NCBI GenBank assembly: GCA_937146765.1
Contig: CAKZRP010000018.1
Location: 1-43,385, forward strand
Origin: an uncultured Paracoccaceae bacterium
GTDB taxonomy: Bacteria; Pseudomonadota; Alphaproteobacteria; Rhodobacterales; Rhodobacteraceae
DNA: 43,385 nt
Direction of reading: 5' to 3'
Shown here: positions 30,019-38,449 of the stretch, piece after piece
Layout: each line of letters begins with the position of its first letter
How positions within the stretch are numbered: position 1 is the stretch's first letter
Notes under the pieces: model-generated
Database searches by the model: none
Told to the model about the DNA's origin: nothing
What the model saw: only the letters and a program-made list of their open reading frames with translations
Program-made: the position numbers and the translations under genes

Positions 30019-31539
30019 TCACATCTGGCAAGGCTGGTCCACCAGATCCCGCGGCAGAAGTTCCACCGGCAAGTTCTGATAGCTTACCGGTCGCAGCCAA
30101 CGGGTGATCGCCAGCGTGCCGACCGAGGTGGATCGCACATCGGTGCTGGCGGGGTAGGGGCCGCCATGCATCATTGCGGAACAGACCTCGACGCCGGTGG
30201 GAAAGCCGTTGGCGAGAATCCGGCCCGCCTTTTCCTCCAGCACCGGCAGCAGCGCCTGCGCCAGTTCCATGTCCTGCGGGTCCATTTGCAGGGTGGCGGT
30301 CAGCTGCCCCTCGAGCTGCTCGGCCAGTTCCAGCATCTCCCCCAGATCGGCGCATTCCACGATCACCCCGGCCGCGCCAAAGACTTCCTCGCGCAGATGC
30401 GGTGTCGCCATCCAGTCGCGGGCGCTGACCTTGAACAGCGCCGGCAGCGCGCTGCGCGGCGCGGCCACGGCACTCTCGCCGCCAAGCAGTTCCTGCGCGA
30501 GGCCGCGCAGGGTCTCGACCCCCTGCTGATAGGCGGCGCAGATCCCCTCCGTCAGCATGGTCTGCGCCCCGGTTTGCCGCAGGCCCGCGATCACCGCCGC
30601 CTCGAGCGCCTCGGTGCCCTCGCCCTTCAGGGTCACTGTGACGCCGGGATTAGTGCAGAACTGGCCGGCGCCCATCGCAAGCGCGGCCGCAAGGCCGCTG
30701 CCGATCTGCGCCCCGCGGGCGGCCACTGCCTGCGGCAGGCAGAACACCGGGTTGATCGAGCCAAGCTCGCCATAAAAGGGGATCGGCTGCGGGCGCGCGG
30801 TGCAGAGGTCGAACAGCGCCCGTCCCCCCGCCAGCGAGCCGGTGAAGCCGACGGCGCGGATCTCGGGATGTTTCACCAGCGCGGTGCCAACCTCGCGGCC
30901 CGACCCCTGCACCATCTGGAAGGTCGCCCGCGGCATGTCGCAGGCCTCCATTGCGCGCAGGATCGCCCGGGCGACCCATTCGGCGGTGCCCGCATGGGCA
31001 CCATGTCCCTTGACGATCACCGGACAGCCGGCCGCCAGCGCCGAGGCGGTGTCGCCACCGGCGGTGGAGAAGGCCAGCGGGAAATTCGAGGCGCCAAAGA
31101 CCGCCACCGGCCCGATGGCGCGATGACTCAGGCGCAGGTCAGGGCGTGGCAGAGGCGTGCGGTCCGGCAGGGCCGGCTCAAAACGCTGGTCGAGGTAGGT
31201 GGTCGCCTCGATCAGCTCGGCAAACATCCGCAATTGCCCGGTGGTGCGCCCGCGCTCGCCCACCAGCCGCGCTTCGGGCAGGCCGGTCTCGCGCAGCGCG
31301 GTTTCGGTGATCTCGGCGCCGAGGGCATCGATCTCCTGCGCGATCCGGCGCAGGAATGCCGCCCGCGTCTGGCGGGGCTGGCCCGCATAGGCGCGAAAGT
31401 CGCGGCGCGCTGCCCGCGCCGCCTTGTCGACCTGAGCCGCCGTCGCCTGGGCAAAGCTCTGGCCCTCGAGATCGACGGAGGCGCTGCGGTGGTCGGAGTC
31501 GACCCAGGCGCCGTCGATCAGGTTGGTTCCGTTCAGCAT
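30019..31539 (-). CDS. Alpha-ketoglutaric semialdehyde dehydrogenase (2,5-dioxovalerate dehydrogenase)
   Basis: The 506-residue aldehyde dehydrogenase has GASNFPLAFSTAGGDTASALAAGCPVIVK for cofactor binding (first part near residue 150), GFTGSLAGGRALF, FYGELGSINPVF with the Glu, and GAGQFCTNPG with catalytic Cys295. The serine-threonine rich 'F-S-x-A-G-G-D-T-A-S-A' block and 'N-P-G' after the Cys are typical of the KGSADH subgroup. It would oxidise alpha-ketoglutaric semialdehyde to 2-oxoglutarate with NAD(P)+, the last step of non-phosphorylative pentose or hexarate breakdown. It is the last gene of the - strand operon, 10 bp after the DHDPS-family gene that should make its substrate. Confidence 0.9.
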   Translation of the reverse strand: MLNGTNLIDGAWVDSDHRSASVDLEGQSFAQATAAQVDKAARAARRDFRAYAGQPRQTRAAFLRRIAQEIDALGAEITETALRETGLPEARLVGERGRTTGQLRMFAELIEATTYLDQRFEPALPDRTPLPRPDLRLSHRAIGPVAVFGASNFPLAFSTAGGDTASALAAGCPVIVKGHGAHAGTAEWVARAILRAMEACDMPRATFQMVQGSGREVGTALVKHPEIRAVGFTGSLAGGRALFDLCTARPQPIPFYGELGSINPVFCLPQAVAARGAQIGSGLAAALAMGAGQFCTNPGVTVTLKGEGTEALEAAVIAGLRQTGAQTMLTEGICAAYQQGVETLRGLAQELLGGESAVAAPRSALPALFKVSARDWMATPHLREEVFGAAGVIVECADLGEMLELAEQLEGQLTATLQMDPQDMELAQALLPVLEEKAGRILANGFPTGVEVCSAMMHGGPYPASTDVRSTSVGTLAITRWLRPVSYQNLPVELLPRDLVDQPCQM

Positions 31540-31549
31540 GATGTATTCC

Positions 31550-32461
31550 TTATTTGCCCCAGCGCAGGACCAGCGGGTCGAGCGGGGTGAGCAGGTTGAG
31601 AAGCCGCGTCTTGATGGCGGGATGCAGCGGCGCGATCGGATGGCGGCAGGCGTCCGAGCGGATCACCCCGCCGGCCACCATTGCCGCCTTGCAGCTCTGC
31701 CAGCCGCATTGGCGGTTCTCGTGGTTGATCGCCATCGCCACCCGCCCATAGGCGGCGGTGGCCGCGTCAAAGTGCCCGGCGTGGTACTGCGTCAGCACCG
31801 GCTTGATCTGGTCGACGATCATCCCCGAGGTCATCGAGCCGGTGGCCCCGGCGTCGAGATCGGCCAGCAGGGTGATCGCCTCCTCGCCGTCGAACGGCCC
31901 TTCGATGGAAGCACCGCCCGCCTCGATCAGGGCACGGATCTTGCCTGCCGCCCGCGGGCATTCGATCTTGAACAGGCGCACCTCCTCGATCTCCTGCGCC
32001 ATGCGCACCAGGAGGGGCACCGAGAGCTCGACCCCCGACATCGGCGCATCCTGCACCATGATCGGGATGCCCACCTCGCCCACGGCGGCAAACTGTTCAA
32101 AGGTCTGCTCGACCGTGCCCTTCAGCGTCGCCCCGTGGTAGGGCGGCATCATCATCACGATGTCCGCGCCCAGAGATTTGGCAAAACGCGCCCGCTCCAC
32201 CGCGATCCGGGTGGCGTAATGGCTGATGGTGACGATCACCGGCACCCGTCCTGCGACATGTTCGAGGCTGAGACGGGTCAGCACCGCGCGTTCCTCGTCC
32301 GACAGCAGGAACTGTTCGGAGAAATTGGCGAGGATGCAGATACCATCGGCTCCCTGGTCGATCAGGCAGTCGAGGACGCGTTTCATGCCCTCGAGGTCGA
32401 GGGTGCCGTCGTCGTGAAAGGGTGTGGGCGCAACGGGCCAGATACCGGAATAGCGCGTCAT
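31550..32461 (-). CDS. DHDPS-family 2-keto-3-deoxy sugar-acid dehydratase
   Basis: The 303-residue TIM-barrel protein of the DapA/N-acetylneuraminate lyase family has Schiff-base Lys165 (VRLFKIECP), a PVAPTPF start and the MMPPY motif. Where DapA has the catalytic Tyr (L-Y-N-x-P), this protein has VQDAP (Gln137-Asp138), so true dihydrodipicolinate synthase activity is unlikely. Next to an alpha-ketoglutaric semialdehyde dehydrogenase and an enolase-type dehydratase, the likely reaction is dehydration of a 2-keto-3-deoxy-pentonate to alpha-ketoglutaric semialdehyde, as for L-2-keto-3-deoxyarabonate dehydratase. An aldolase of the same family is the alternative. It overlaps the upstream gene by 4 bp. 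Confidence 0.82.
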   Translation of the reverse strand: MTRYSGIWPVAPTPFHDDGTLDLEGMKRVLDCLIDQGADGICILANFSEQFLLSDEERAVLTRLSLEHVAGRVPVIVTISHYATRIAVERARFAKSLGADIVMMMPPYHGATLKGTVEQTFEQFAAVGEVGIPIMVQDAPMSGVELSVPLLVRMAQEIEEVRLFKIECPRAAGKIRALIEAGGASIEGPFDGEEAITLLADLDAGATGSMTSGMIVDQIKPVLTQYHAGHFDAATAAYGRVAMAINHENRQCGWQSCKAAMVAGGVIRSDACRHPIAPLHPAIKTRLLNLLTPLDPLVLRWGK

Positions 32462-33633
32462 TCGATGATCTCGAAATGGTGGAGGTGCTTGTCGGAGATG
32501 GAGATGCCGAGCCCGGGCAGATTGTCATCGAGCTGCAGATAGCCATCAACTGCGTCCGGGTCGCCCTCGAAGATGTAGTAGAACAGCTCGTTGCCGACCT
32601 CGACGTCGAAGACCGGGAAATATTCCGAGATCATGCAGTTCGCATTGGCCATGGTCAGGTGGTAGTTGTGCATCTGGCCTGCGTGCGGGATCACCGGCAG
32701 CTGGAAGGCCTCGGCGATGGCATTGATCTTCTGCGCCGCGGTGATGCCACCGACCCGGTTGGTGTCATATTGCAGGACGCTCACCGCCTTCTTCTCGATC
32801 AGGTCCTTGCAGCCGATGATCGAGAATTCATGCTCGCCGCCGGAGATCGGCACGATGTTCATCGCGTTGAGCGCGCGGTAGCCTTCGACGTCATCGGCGA
32901 TCACCGGCTCTTCCAGCCAGCGGGGCTCATATTTGGCCAGTTTCGGCAGCATCCGCTTGGTGTAGTCTAGGTTCCAGCCCATGTAGCATTCGAGCATGAG
33001 GTCGGCGTCATAGCCGATGACCTCGCGCACCGCCTCGACTCGCTTGAGGTTCTCGCGCATGCCTTCGGGCCCGTGTTTGGGACCCCAGCCGAAGCGCATC
33101 TTGTAGGCGTTGTGCCCGGCCGCCTTGGCCTCTTCGGCCTCGCGCTGCATCGCCTCGACGGGACCGGCGTAGAGCTTGGAGTAGTAGACCGGGATCTTCT
33201 CCTTGGTGCGCCCGCCGAGGAGCTTGAACACCGGCTTGCCGGTGAGCTTGCCCATCAGGTCCCAGATCGCGATGTCGATGGCGGAGATCGCGGTCATGCC
33301 GATGCCCTTGCGGCCCCAGGCATGGGTGCGGCGATACATCTTTTCCCAGATATAGGCGTAGTCAAAAGGATCCTCGCCGATCACCAGCGGCGCGAACCAG
33401 TCGTCGATGGCCTTCTTCACCACCGTGGGGGCAAGGGCGGCATTTCCGATGCCCACGGTGCCATCCTCGCATTCCACCTCGCAGGTCAGCCACTGGTGAA
33501 AGCGGAAGGAGGCCATCGCATCGCCCTTCATCCAGAGAGCATCCGAGGCATTGGTGCAGAAGTTGCCGGTGGGTGGCACGGTCGGCCCGGTCCAGTTCCA
33601 CACCCGCGTGCGGATTGATTTGATCTTGGTCAT
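32458..33633 (-). CDS. Enolase-superfamily sugar-acid dehydratase (rhamnonate/lyxonate dehydratase-like)
   Basis: The 391-residue mandelate racemase/muconate-lactonizing family enzyme has probable Mg ligands Glu215 (LMLECYMGW), Glu241 (RWLEEPV) and Glu267 (SGGEHEF), with the His317-Asp290 dyad ([14 protein letters not shown]). There is no K-x-K motif on the second barrel strand ([11 protein letters not shown] is there instead, as in the rhamnonate dehydratase group). The first metal ligand is usually Asp in that group; here it is Glu. It would take water off a sugar acid to give a 2-keto-3-deoxy acid. Because the next enzymes lead to alpha-ketoglutaric semialdehyde, a five-carbon acid such as L-lyxonate or L-arabinonate fits better than six-carbon rhamnonate. 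Substrate not proven. Confidence 0.85.
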   Translation of the reverse strand: MTKIKSIRTRVWNWTGPTVPPTGNFCTNASDALWMKGDAMASFRFHQWLTCEVECEDGTVGIGNAALAPTVVKKAIDDWFAPLVIGEDPFDYAYIWEKMYRRTHAWGRKGIGMTAISAIDIAIWDLMGKLTGKPVFKLLGGRTKEKIPVYYSKLYAGPVEAMQREAEEAKAAGHNAYKMRFGWGPKHGPEGMRENLKRVEAVREVIGYDADLMLECYMGWNLDYTKRMLPKLAKYEPRWLEEPVIADDVEGYRALNAMNIVPISGGEHEFSIIGCKDLIEKKAVSVLQYDTNRVGGITAAQKINAIAEAFQLPVIPHAGQMHNYHLTMANANCMISEYFPVFDVEVGNELFYYIFEGDPDAVDGYLQLDDNLPGLGISISDKHLHHFEIIE

Positions 33634-33644
33634 ATGCGTGTCCT

Positions 33645-34661
33645 TCAGGCGGTTGCGCGCGCGGCGCGATGGGTGGCGGCCATGCGCGCCAGCAGGTCAA
33701 AGGCCTGCCGCGTCGCGCCGGGGTTTGCTTTGTTCTGGCCCGCGATGTCGAAGGCGGTGCCATGGGCCGGGGTGGCGACCGGCACCGGCAGGCCGCCGGC
33801 AACGGTGACGCCACGCTCGAAGCCCATCAGCTTGATCGCGATCTGGCCCTGGTCGTGGTACATGGTCACCACAGCATCGACCTCGCCGCGCATCGCCTTG
33901 AGGAACACGGTGTCCGAGGGCCAGGGGCCGGTGACGTCCTTCTGGCGGGCACGCATCCCCTCGACGGCGGGGGCGATGACCTCGATCTCCTCGCGGCCGA
34001 ATTTGCCATTGTCGCCCGCATGGGGGTTGAGCGCCGCCACCGCGATGCGCGGGCGGCTGATACCGGCCCGCTGCAACGTCTCTTCGGCAAGGGTGATGGC
34101 CTGTTCCACCCCGGCGCGGGTGATATTGGCGGCCACATCCTTCAGGCCGATATGGCTGGTCACCCGAGTCGTCATCAGATCGTCGAGCACATTGAGCTCG
34201 CCGTGATAGCCGCCAAACCCGAGGTAGCGCGCCATGTAGCGGTGTTCGTCCTCCGCATCCATGCCCGCCTCGGTCAGGGCAGCCTTGTTGAAGGGGCCGA
34301 AGAGCACCCCGTCCACCTTGCCCGCAAGTGAGAGGTCGAGCGCCTTGTCGAGGGTGCGCAGGCTGGACTGCCCACCCTCCCGTGTCACCTCGGCGAGCCG
34401 CACCTCCTCCGGCGCGATGGTCTCCATCGGCAGCCAGCCAAGCCCGGCGAACCCGTCGATATCGGCCTCGGAGAGCGCGGTGAGGGCCAGCGGCACCTCG
34501 GCCTGCGCCGCCCCCTGCTGCCAGACATGGCCATCGCCGATCAGCAGGATATTGGCCGCCTCCAGCACGCTATCGTCCTGCAGAAGCTTGGCGACAAGCT
34601 CGGGGCCGATCCCGGAGGGGTCTCCGGGAATGATGGCAACTGTGGGTTTCTCGGTCGTCAC
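33645..34661 (-). CDS. PdxA-family dehydrogenase (PdxA2-like)
   Basis: The 338-residue protein has the PdxA fold motifs: [13 protein letters not shown] at the start, metal-binding His in [15 protein letters not shown] and [10 protein letters not shown], and the final GTAFDIAG. Classical PdxA (4-phosphohydroxy-L-threonine dehydrogenase, vitamin B6 synthesis) reads N-P-H-A-G-E-x-G; here it is DNG with K-F-G-R-E-E. Placement inside a sugar-acid operon points to the PdxA2 group, which oxidises 4-phospho-D-threonate or -erythronate in catabolism. That pathway needs a DUF1537-type kinase, which is not in the window. It overlaps dctM by 4 bp and precedes the dehydratase by 11 bp. Confidence 0.85.
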   Translation of the reverse strand: MTTEKPTVAIIPGDPSGIGPELVAKLLQDDSVLEAANILLIGDGHVWQQGAAQAEVPLALTALSEADIDGFAGLGWLPMETIAPEEVRLAEVTREGGQSSLRTLDKALDLSLAGKVDGVLFGPFNKAALTEAGMDAEDEHRYMARYLGFGGYHGELNVLDDLMTTRVTSHIGLKDVAANITRAGVEQAITLAEETLQRAGISRPRIAVAALNPHAGDNGKFGREEIEVIAPAVEGMRARQKDVTGPWPSDTVFLKAMRGEVDAVVTMYHDQGQIAIKLMGFERGVTVAGGLPVPVATPAHGTAFDIAGQNKANPGATRQAFDLLARMAATHRAARATA

Positions 34662-35938
34662 TGGACCAACTCCGTCAAAGAAAGTGAAACTGCGGGCACA
34701 TAGGTGACGAGCAGCAGAATGAAGGCGAGCACGCCGATGAAGGGCAGGTTCGCGCGCGAGGTCTCCCAGATCCCGGCCCGGGCGATCGAGCAGGAGGTGA
34801 TCAGCACCGAGGCCACCGGCGGTGTCTGCTGGCCGATCGCGAGGTTGAGGGTGACCATGATGCCGAAGTGGACCGGGTCGATGCCGACCGCATTGACCAG
34901 CGGCATCACCACCGGCACCACCAGGATGATCGCCGCTGCCCCATGCAGGAACATGCCGAGCACGAGCAGCAACAGGTTCAGAAGTGCGAGCACGATCAGC
35001 GGGTTGGTGGTCACTTGGGTGATCTGTTCCGCCAATTGCTGCGGCACCTGCGCCTGGGTCAGGAACAGGCCGAGCGCGGCCGAGGTGGCGACGAGGAACA
35101 TCACCACGCCGGTCTGGCTCACCCCTTCGAGCATCGCCCTGCGCAACACGCCGAGGTCGAGGTCGCGGTAGATGAAGAGGCCGATGAACAGGGCGGCCAC
35201 GACCGCAAGACCGGCGCCCTCGGTGGCGGTGACAAGGCCGGAGAAGATGCCGCCCAGGATGATGACCGGCATCATCAGCGCCCAGAAGGCCTGTTTGAAC
35301 GTCGCCCAGACATGGCGCAGGTCAAACCCTTCGGCGCGCGGCAGATCGTAGCGCACGGCAAGGATATAGGTCACCACCATCAGCAGGCCGCCGCCCAGGA
35401 TGCCGGGGATGATCCCCGCAACAAAGAGCTTCAGCACCGAGGTCTCGGCAATCGCGCCATAGAGGATCATCGGAATCGAGGGCGGGATGATGATGGCCAG
35501 CGAGGCCGAGGAGGAGGTGATCGCCGCCGCCAGCGTGCGCGAGTAGCCGCGTTTCTTCATCTCGGGGATCAGCACGGTGCCGGTGGCCGCCACATCGGCA
35601 ACCGCCGAGCCGGAAATCTCGGCAAAGACCATGGAGACGCCGATATTGACCATGCCAAGCCCACCCCGGACAAAGCCGATCAGCGCGGTGACAAAGGTGA
35701 TCAGCCGGGCCGAGATGCCGGAGGTGTTCATCAGGTTGCCCGCAAGAATGAACAGCGGGATGGCGATCAGCGGGAACTTCGTCGCCCCGGCATAAAGCGC
35801 GATGGCCATGTCGTAGAGACTGTCGGGGCCGACGGTAAGAGCAAAGCCGCCGAGGGCCACCACGCCGATGGCAATGGCGATCGGCACGTTGATCATGATC
35901 AGCCCGATCAGCGTAAAGGTCGTGAGAAGCAGGATCAT
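34658..35938 (-). CDS. dctM: TRAP transporter large permease (DctM family)
   Basis: The 426-residue protein is hydrophobic throughout, with about 12 membrane segments and family motifs FAEISGSAVADVAATG, SSSASLAIIIPPSIPMILYGA, and AIILVVPVVMPLVNAVGIDPVHFGI. It is the channel-forming subunit of a sodium-driven TRAP uptake system. It overlaps dctQ (4 bp) and the PdxA-family gene (4 bp), so transport and catabolism are one transcription unit. Substrate inferred from context: a sugar acid (aldonate type). Confidence 0.95.
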   Translation of the reverse strand: MILLLTTFTLIGLIMINVPIAIAIGVVALGGFALTVGPDSLYDMAIALYAGATKFPLIAIPLFILAGNLMNTSGISARLITFVTALIGFVRGGLGMVNIGVSMVFAEISGSAVADVAATGTVLIPEMKKRGYSRTLAAAITSSSASLAIIIPPSIPMILYGAIAETSVLKLFVAGIIPGILGGGLLMVVTYILAVRYDLPRAEGFDLRHVWATFKQAFWALMMPVIILGGIFSGLVTATEGAGLAVVAALFIGLFIYRDLDLGVLRRAMLEGVSQTGVVMFLVATSAALGLFLTQAQVPQQLAEQITQVTTNPLIVLALLNLLLLVLGMFLHGAAAIILVVPVVMPLVNAVGIDPVHFGIMVTLNLAIGQQTPPVASVLITSCSIARAGIWETSRANLPFIGVLAFILLLVTYVPAVSLSLTELVQ

Positions 35939-36492
35939 GTGGTGCGCTCCGTCAGAGAGGCGTTTTCACGCTCGGCCTGGGCGATGGCCTTTTCGATCTC
36001 GGCATGTTCCTGATCGATGCCGAGGGCGGCATTGCGCAGGGTGCGCGGCAGGGTCAGCAGGCTGCCGACGATCATCAGCCCGGCGGAGATCGGCACCACC
36101 GATTGCATGATATCGAGGGTCATCCAGCGGATGCTGAGAAGGCTGTCCCATTTGGCCACGGCCAGCACCGCATAGCCGTACCAGGCCACGATGGCGAAGA
36201 AGGCGATGACGAGGCATTCGGAAAACAGCGTCAGCGCCACGGCCAGCGGGCGCGGCAGGGCCGCAACCAGCCCGCCAAAGCCCATGTGCTGACGCAGGAA
36301 CAACGCATAGGTGGCGCCGAAATAGGTCAGCCAGGCCAGCAACATGCTGGCAATCTCGTCATACCAGGAGGGCGAGGCGCCAAGGTAGCGCATGGTGGTG
36401 GAATAGACGACCGAGGCCGTCAGGGCGAGCAGCAGAAAGAGGCAGATGGCCTCGATACACCGCAGGAGCACGCGCTCGAAAAGGGCGATCAT
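35935..36492 (-). CDS. dctQ: TRAP transporter small permease (DctQ family)
   Basis: The 185-residue protein has four predicted membrane helices (CIEAICLFLLLALTASVVYS; LLAWLTYFGATYALFLRQH; LVIAFFAIVAWYGYAVLA; SVVPISAGLMIVGSLL), and the PSWYDEIASMLLAWL block typical of DctQ. It stabilises the large permease and links it to the binding protein. It ends in a charged helix (HAEIEKAIAQAERENAS). It lies 64 bp after dctP and overlaps dctM by 4 bp. Confidence 0.93.
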   Translation of the reverse strand: MIALFERVLLRCIEAICLFLLLALTASVVYSTTMRYLGASPSWYDEIASMLLAWLTYFGATYALFLRQHMGFGGLVAALPRPLAVALTLFSECLVIAFFAIVAWYGYAVLAVAKWDSLLSIRWMTLDIMQSVVPISAGLMIVGSLLTLPRTLRNAALGIDQEHAEIEKAIAQAERENASLTERTT

Positions 36493-36556
36493 GAGTGTCT
36501 CCGGACAGGACGGGGATGCCCGCGCGCGTCAGGCGGCGGACATCCGTTCCATGTAC

Positions 36557-37552
36557 TTACTTGGCCAGTGCCTGGGCGCGGCCGACCAGCTCGTCGCCGC
36601 CCGCGACCTGCGCGGCAAAAGCGGCATAGATCGGGGCGGAGGCGGCAATGAAGGCCGCCTTGTCGGCCACATTCACTTCCATGCCCGCAGCCTTGACCTT
36701 ATCGACCAGCTCGTTGTCGGCGGTTTCACCCTCGTTCAGCGACCAGTCCTGCACCGTTGCGGCAACCTCGGTGACCGCCGCCTGCACATCCGACGGCAGC
36801 TCGCTCCAGGTCTGCATGCCCGAAGTCAGATAGGTCGGCGAATAGACATGGCCGGTGAGGCTGAGATACTTCTGCACCTCCTGGAAATTCGCCCCGGTGA
36901 TATTGGTCAGCGGGTTTTCCTGCCCGTCCATGGTGCCGGTCTGCAGCGCGACAAAGACCTCGGAAAAGGCCATGGGCGTCGGGTTTGCGCCCCATTCCTT
37001 GAACATCGCCACCCGCCATTCGGACGAGGGGGTGCGGATCTTCAGCCCGGCCAGATCGGCGGGGGTGTTGACCGGATGGGTGCTGTTGGTGATCTGGCGG
37101 AAGCCATTCTCCCAGGTCGACAACACCTTGAGCCCGGCGCTCTGGGCCTTCGCGGCGAGGGTGGTCTGCACGATCTCGGCGTCGATGGCCTTCAGATGTG
37201 CGCGGTCCTGCACCAGAAAGGGCATGTCGAAGACCGCGAATTCCGGCGCCACATTGGTCATGATCGACGAGATTAGGGTGAAATCGACGGTGCCGAGGCG
37301 CAGCTTCTGCATCAGTTCCTTTTCGTCGCCCAGCTGGCCGTCGGCATAGAATTCGACCTTATGGGCCTCGCCCAGCTTTGCTTGCAGATCCTCGGCGAAC
37401 TTGGCCGCGCTGCGCCCCTGCAGGCTGTTAGAGGCGGCGCCGACCGCGACCACATAGGTTTCGGCCATCGCGGGCAGCGTGCCAAAGGTCGCCGCACAGG
37501 TCGCCAGGCTGGCAAGCATGCCGAAACCTTTGCCCAATTGGACATGTTTCAT
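36557..37552 (-). CDS. dctP: TRAP transporter solute-binding protein (DctP family)
   Basis: The 331-residue protein has a signal peptide (residues 1 to about 27, ending LPAMA-ET) and DctP motifs: ADGQLGDEKELMQKLRLGTVD, WENGFRQITNS, and LAGLKIRTP with the Arg that binds the ligand carboxylate, then VFVALQTGTMDGQENPL. It captures the acid in the periplasm. I chose ATG 37552 because GGAGGA lies 8 bases before it (37561-37566) and a signal peptide follows; the longer frame to 37633 adds 27 residues with no ribosome site. It is the first gene of the operon, behind an operator-overlapped promoter. Confidence 0.94.
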   Translation of the reverse strand: MKHVQLGKGFGMLASLATCAATFGTLPAMAETYVVAVGAASNSLQGRSAAKFAEDLQAKLGEAHKVEFYADGQLGDEKELMQKLRLGTVDFTLISSIMTNVAPEFAVFDMPFLVQDRAHLKAIDAEIVQTTLAAKAQSAGLKVLSTWENGFRQITNSTHPVNTPADLAGLKIRTPSSEWRVAMFKEWGANPTPMAFSEVFVALQTGTMDGQENPLTNITGANFQEVQKYLSLTGHVYSPTYLTSGMQTWSELPSDVQAAVTEVAATVQDWSLNEGETADNELVDKVKAAGMEVNVADKAAFIAASAPIYAAFAAQVAGGDELVGRAQALAK

Positions 37553-37601
37553 GAATTTTCCTCCTCCGTTGGGATCCGGCCTTAGGCCATGGGATCTGCA
37601 T

Positions 37602-37613
37602 TTTGTATACAAA
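37602..37613. promoter_or_regulatory. GntR/FCD-type operator over the dctP promoter
   Basis: TTTGTATACAAA is a perfect 12-bp palindrome, of the T-x-GTA-TAC-x-A class bound by FCD-type GntR regulators. On the - strand it covers a likely -10 (TATACA, 37609-37604) spaced 18 bases from TTGCCA (37633-37628). Binding there should repress the sugar-acid operon until the inducer arrives. Confidence 0.82.
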
Positions 37614-37704
37614 CATAAAAAATACGATGGCAAGTTATTTTTTCATGTGGGCTTGGCGGAGCGGAGGTGATATTTGGGAAAGCTAGGAAAAAAGAACGTC
37701 AGAC

Positions 37705-38358
37705 ATGAACACTTCGCTCGCCATCAAAAACCGCTCGCTCCACGATCAGGTCGTCTCCCGCGTCCGGGATCTCATCATCGAAGGGGTGCTGGAACCCGGC
37801 AGTCGAATCGATGAGGCCCATCTGATCGAGGAGCTCGGCGTCTCGCGCACGCCCTTCCGCGAGGCGCTGCGCACGCTGGCGGCCGAGGGTCTGTTGATCG
37901 TGCGCCCCTCCAAAGGGAGCGTAGTGCGCAAATGGACTCCGGACGAGGTCTATTCGATGCTCGAGGTGCTGGGTCATCTGGAGAAACTGGCGGGTGAACT
38001 GGCCTGCCAACGTGCCACCGACGCCGAGATTGCCGAGCTGATCGACCTGCACGAGCGGATGATGGGCCACTACCAATCCACCGATCGGCTGGTCTACTAC
38101 AAGCTCAACCAGGAATTCCACGGTCGGCTCACTGGCCTGTCGAAGAACGACTCCCTGATCGAGATGCAGCGGATCCTGCAGGCACGCCTGAAACGCATCC
38201 GCTACATCGGTAGCCAGAAAAAGGAAAACTGGGCCGGTGCGGTGACCGATCACGAGGTCATGATCGAAGCACTGAAACAGCGCGACGGCGCCGCGCTAGG
38301 CGCCGCGATGCAGAGCCATCTGGTCAATACCTGGGATCGTGTGAAAGACAGCATTTGA
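37705..38358 (+). CDS. GntR-family regulator with FCD ligand domain
   Basis: The 217-residue protein has an N-terminal winged helix (LHDQVVSRVRDLIIEGVLEPG; LIEELGVSRTPFREALRTLAAEGL) and a C-terminal FCD domain with metal-site His residues (NQEFHGRL; VTDHEVMIEAL; MQSHLVNTW). The first metal-site Asp of the family is Asn here. It is divergent from dctP across about 150 bp and faces the palindromic operator at 37602-37613, so it very likely controls the operon, and perhaps itself, in response to the sugar acid or an intermediate. Confidence 0.93.
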   Translation: MNTSLAIKNRSLHDQVVSRVRDLIIEGVLEPGSRIDEAHLIEELGVSRTPFREALRTLAAEGLLIVRPSKGSVVRKWTPDEVYSMLEVLGHLEKLAGELACQRATDAEIAELIDLHERMMGHYQSTDRLVYYKLNQEFHGRLTGLSKNDSLIEMQRILQARLKRIRYIGSQKKENWAGAVTDHEVMIEALKQRDGAALGAAMQSHLVNTWDRVKDSI

Positions 38359-38419
38359 CGCAAAGCGGCAATGCCCGCCCGCGCCGCTCTTGCAGCCGAC
38401 ACCGGGGCTTCATAGGTTA

Positions 38420-38434
38420 GGGGACATTGTCCCC
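38420..38434. promoter_or_regulatory. Palindrome upstream of modA
   Basis: GGGGACA-T-TGTCCCC is a perfect 7-bp inverted repeat 15 bases before the modA start codon. It does not match the known ModE box pattern (CGTTAT/ATAACG). It could be an operator or an mRNA hairpin that affects modA translation. Confidence 0.5.
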
Positions 38435-38449
38435 AGCCGAGCCGCTGCC

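Noticed and set aside
31550..32461. DapA, lysine biosynthesis
   Set aside because: The catalytic Tyr region is replaced and the operon is catabolic.
38420..38434. ModE binding box
   Set aside because: The known pattern has CGTTAT/ATAACG-type half sites; GGGGACA/TGTCCCC does not match.
38390..38449. Upstream extension of modA
   Set aside because: The added 20 residues precede a clear signal peptide and run across the palindrome at 38420-38434, so they are probably untranslated.
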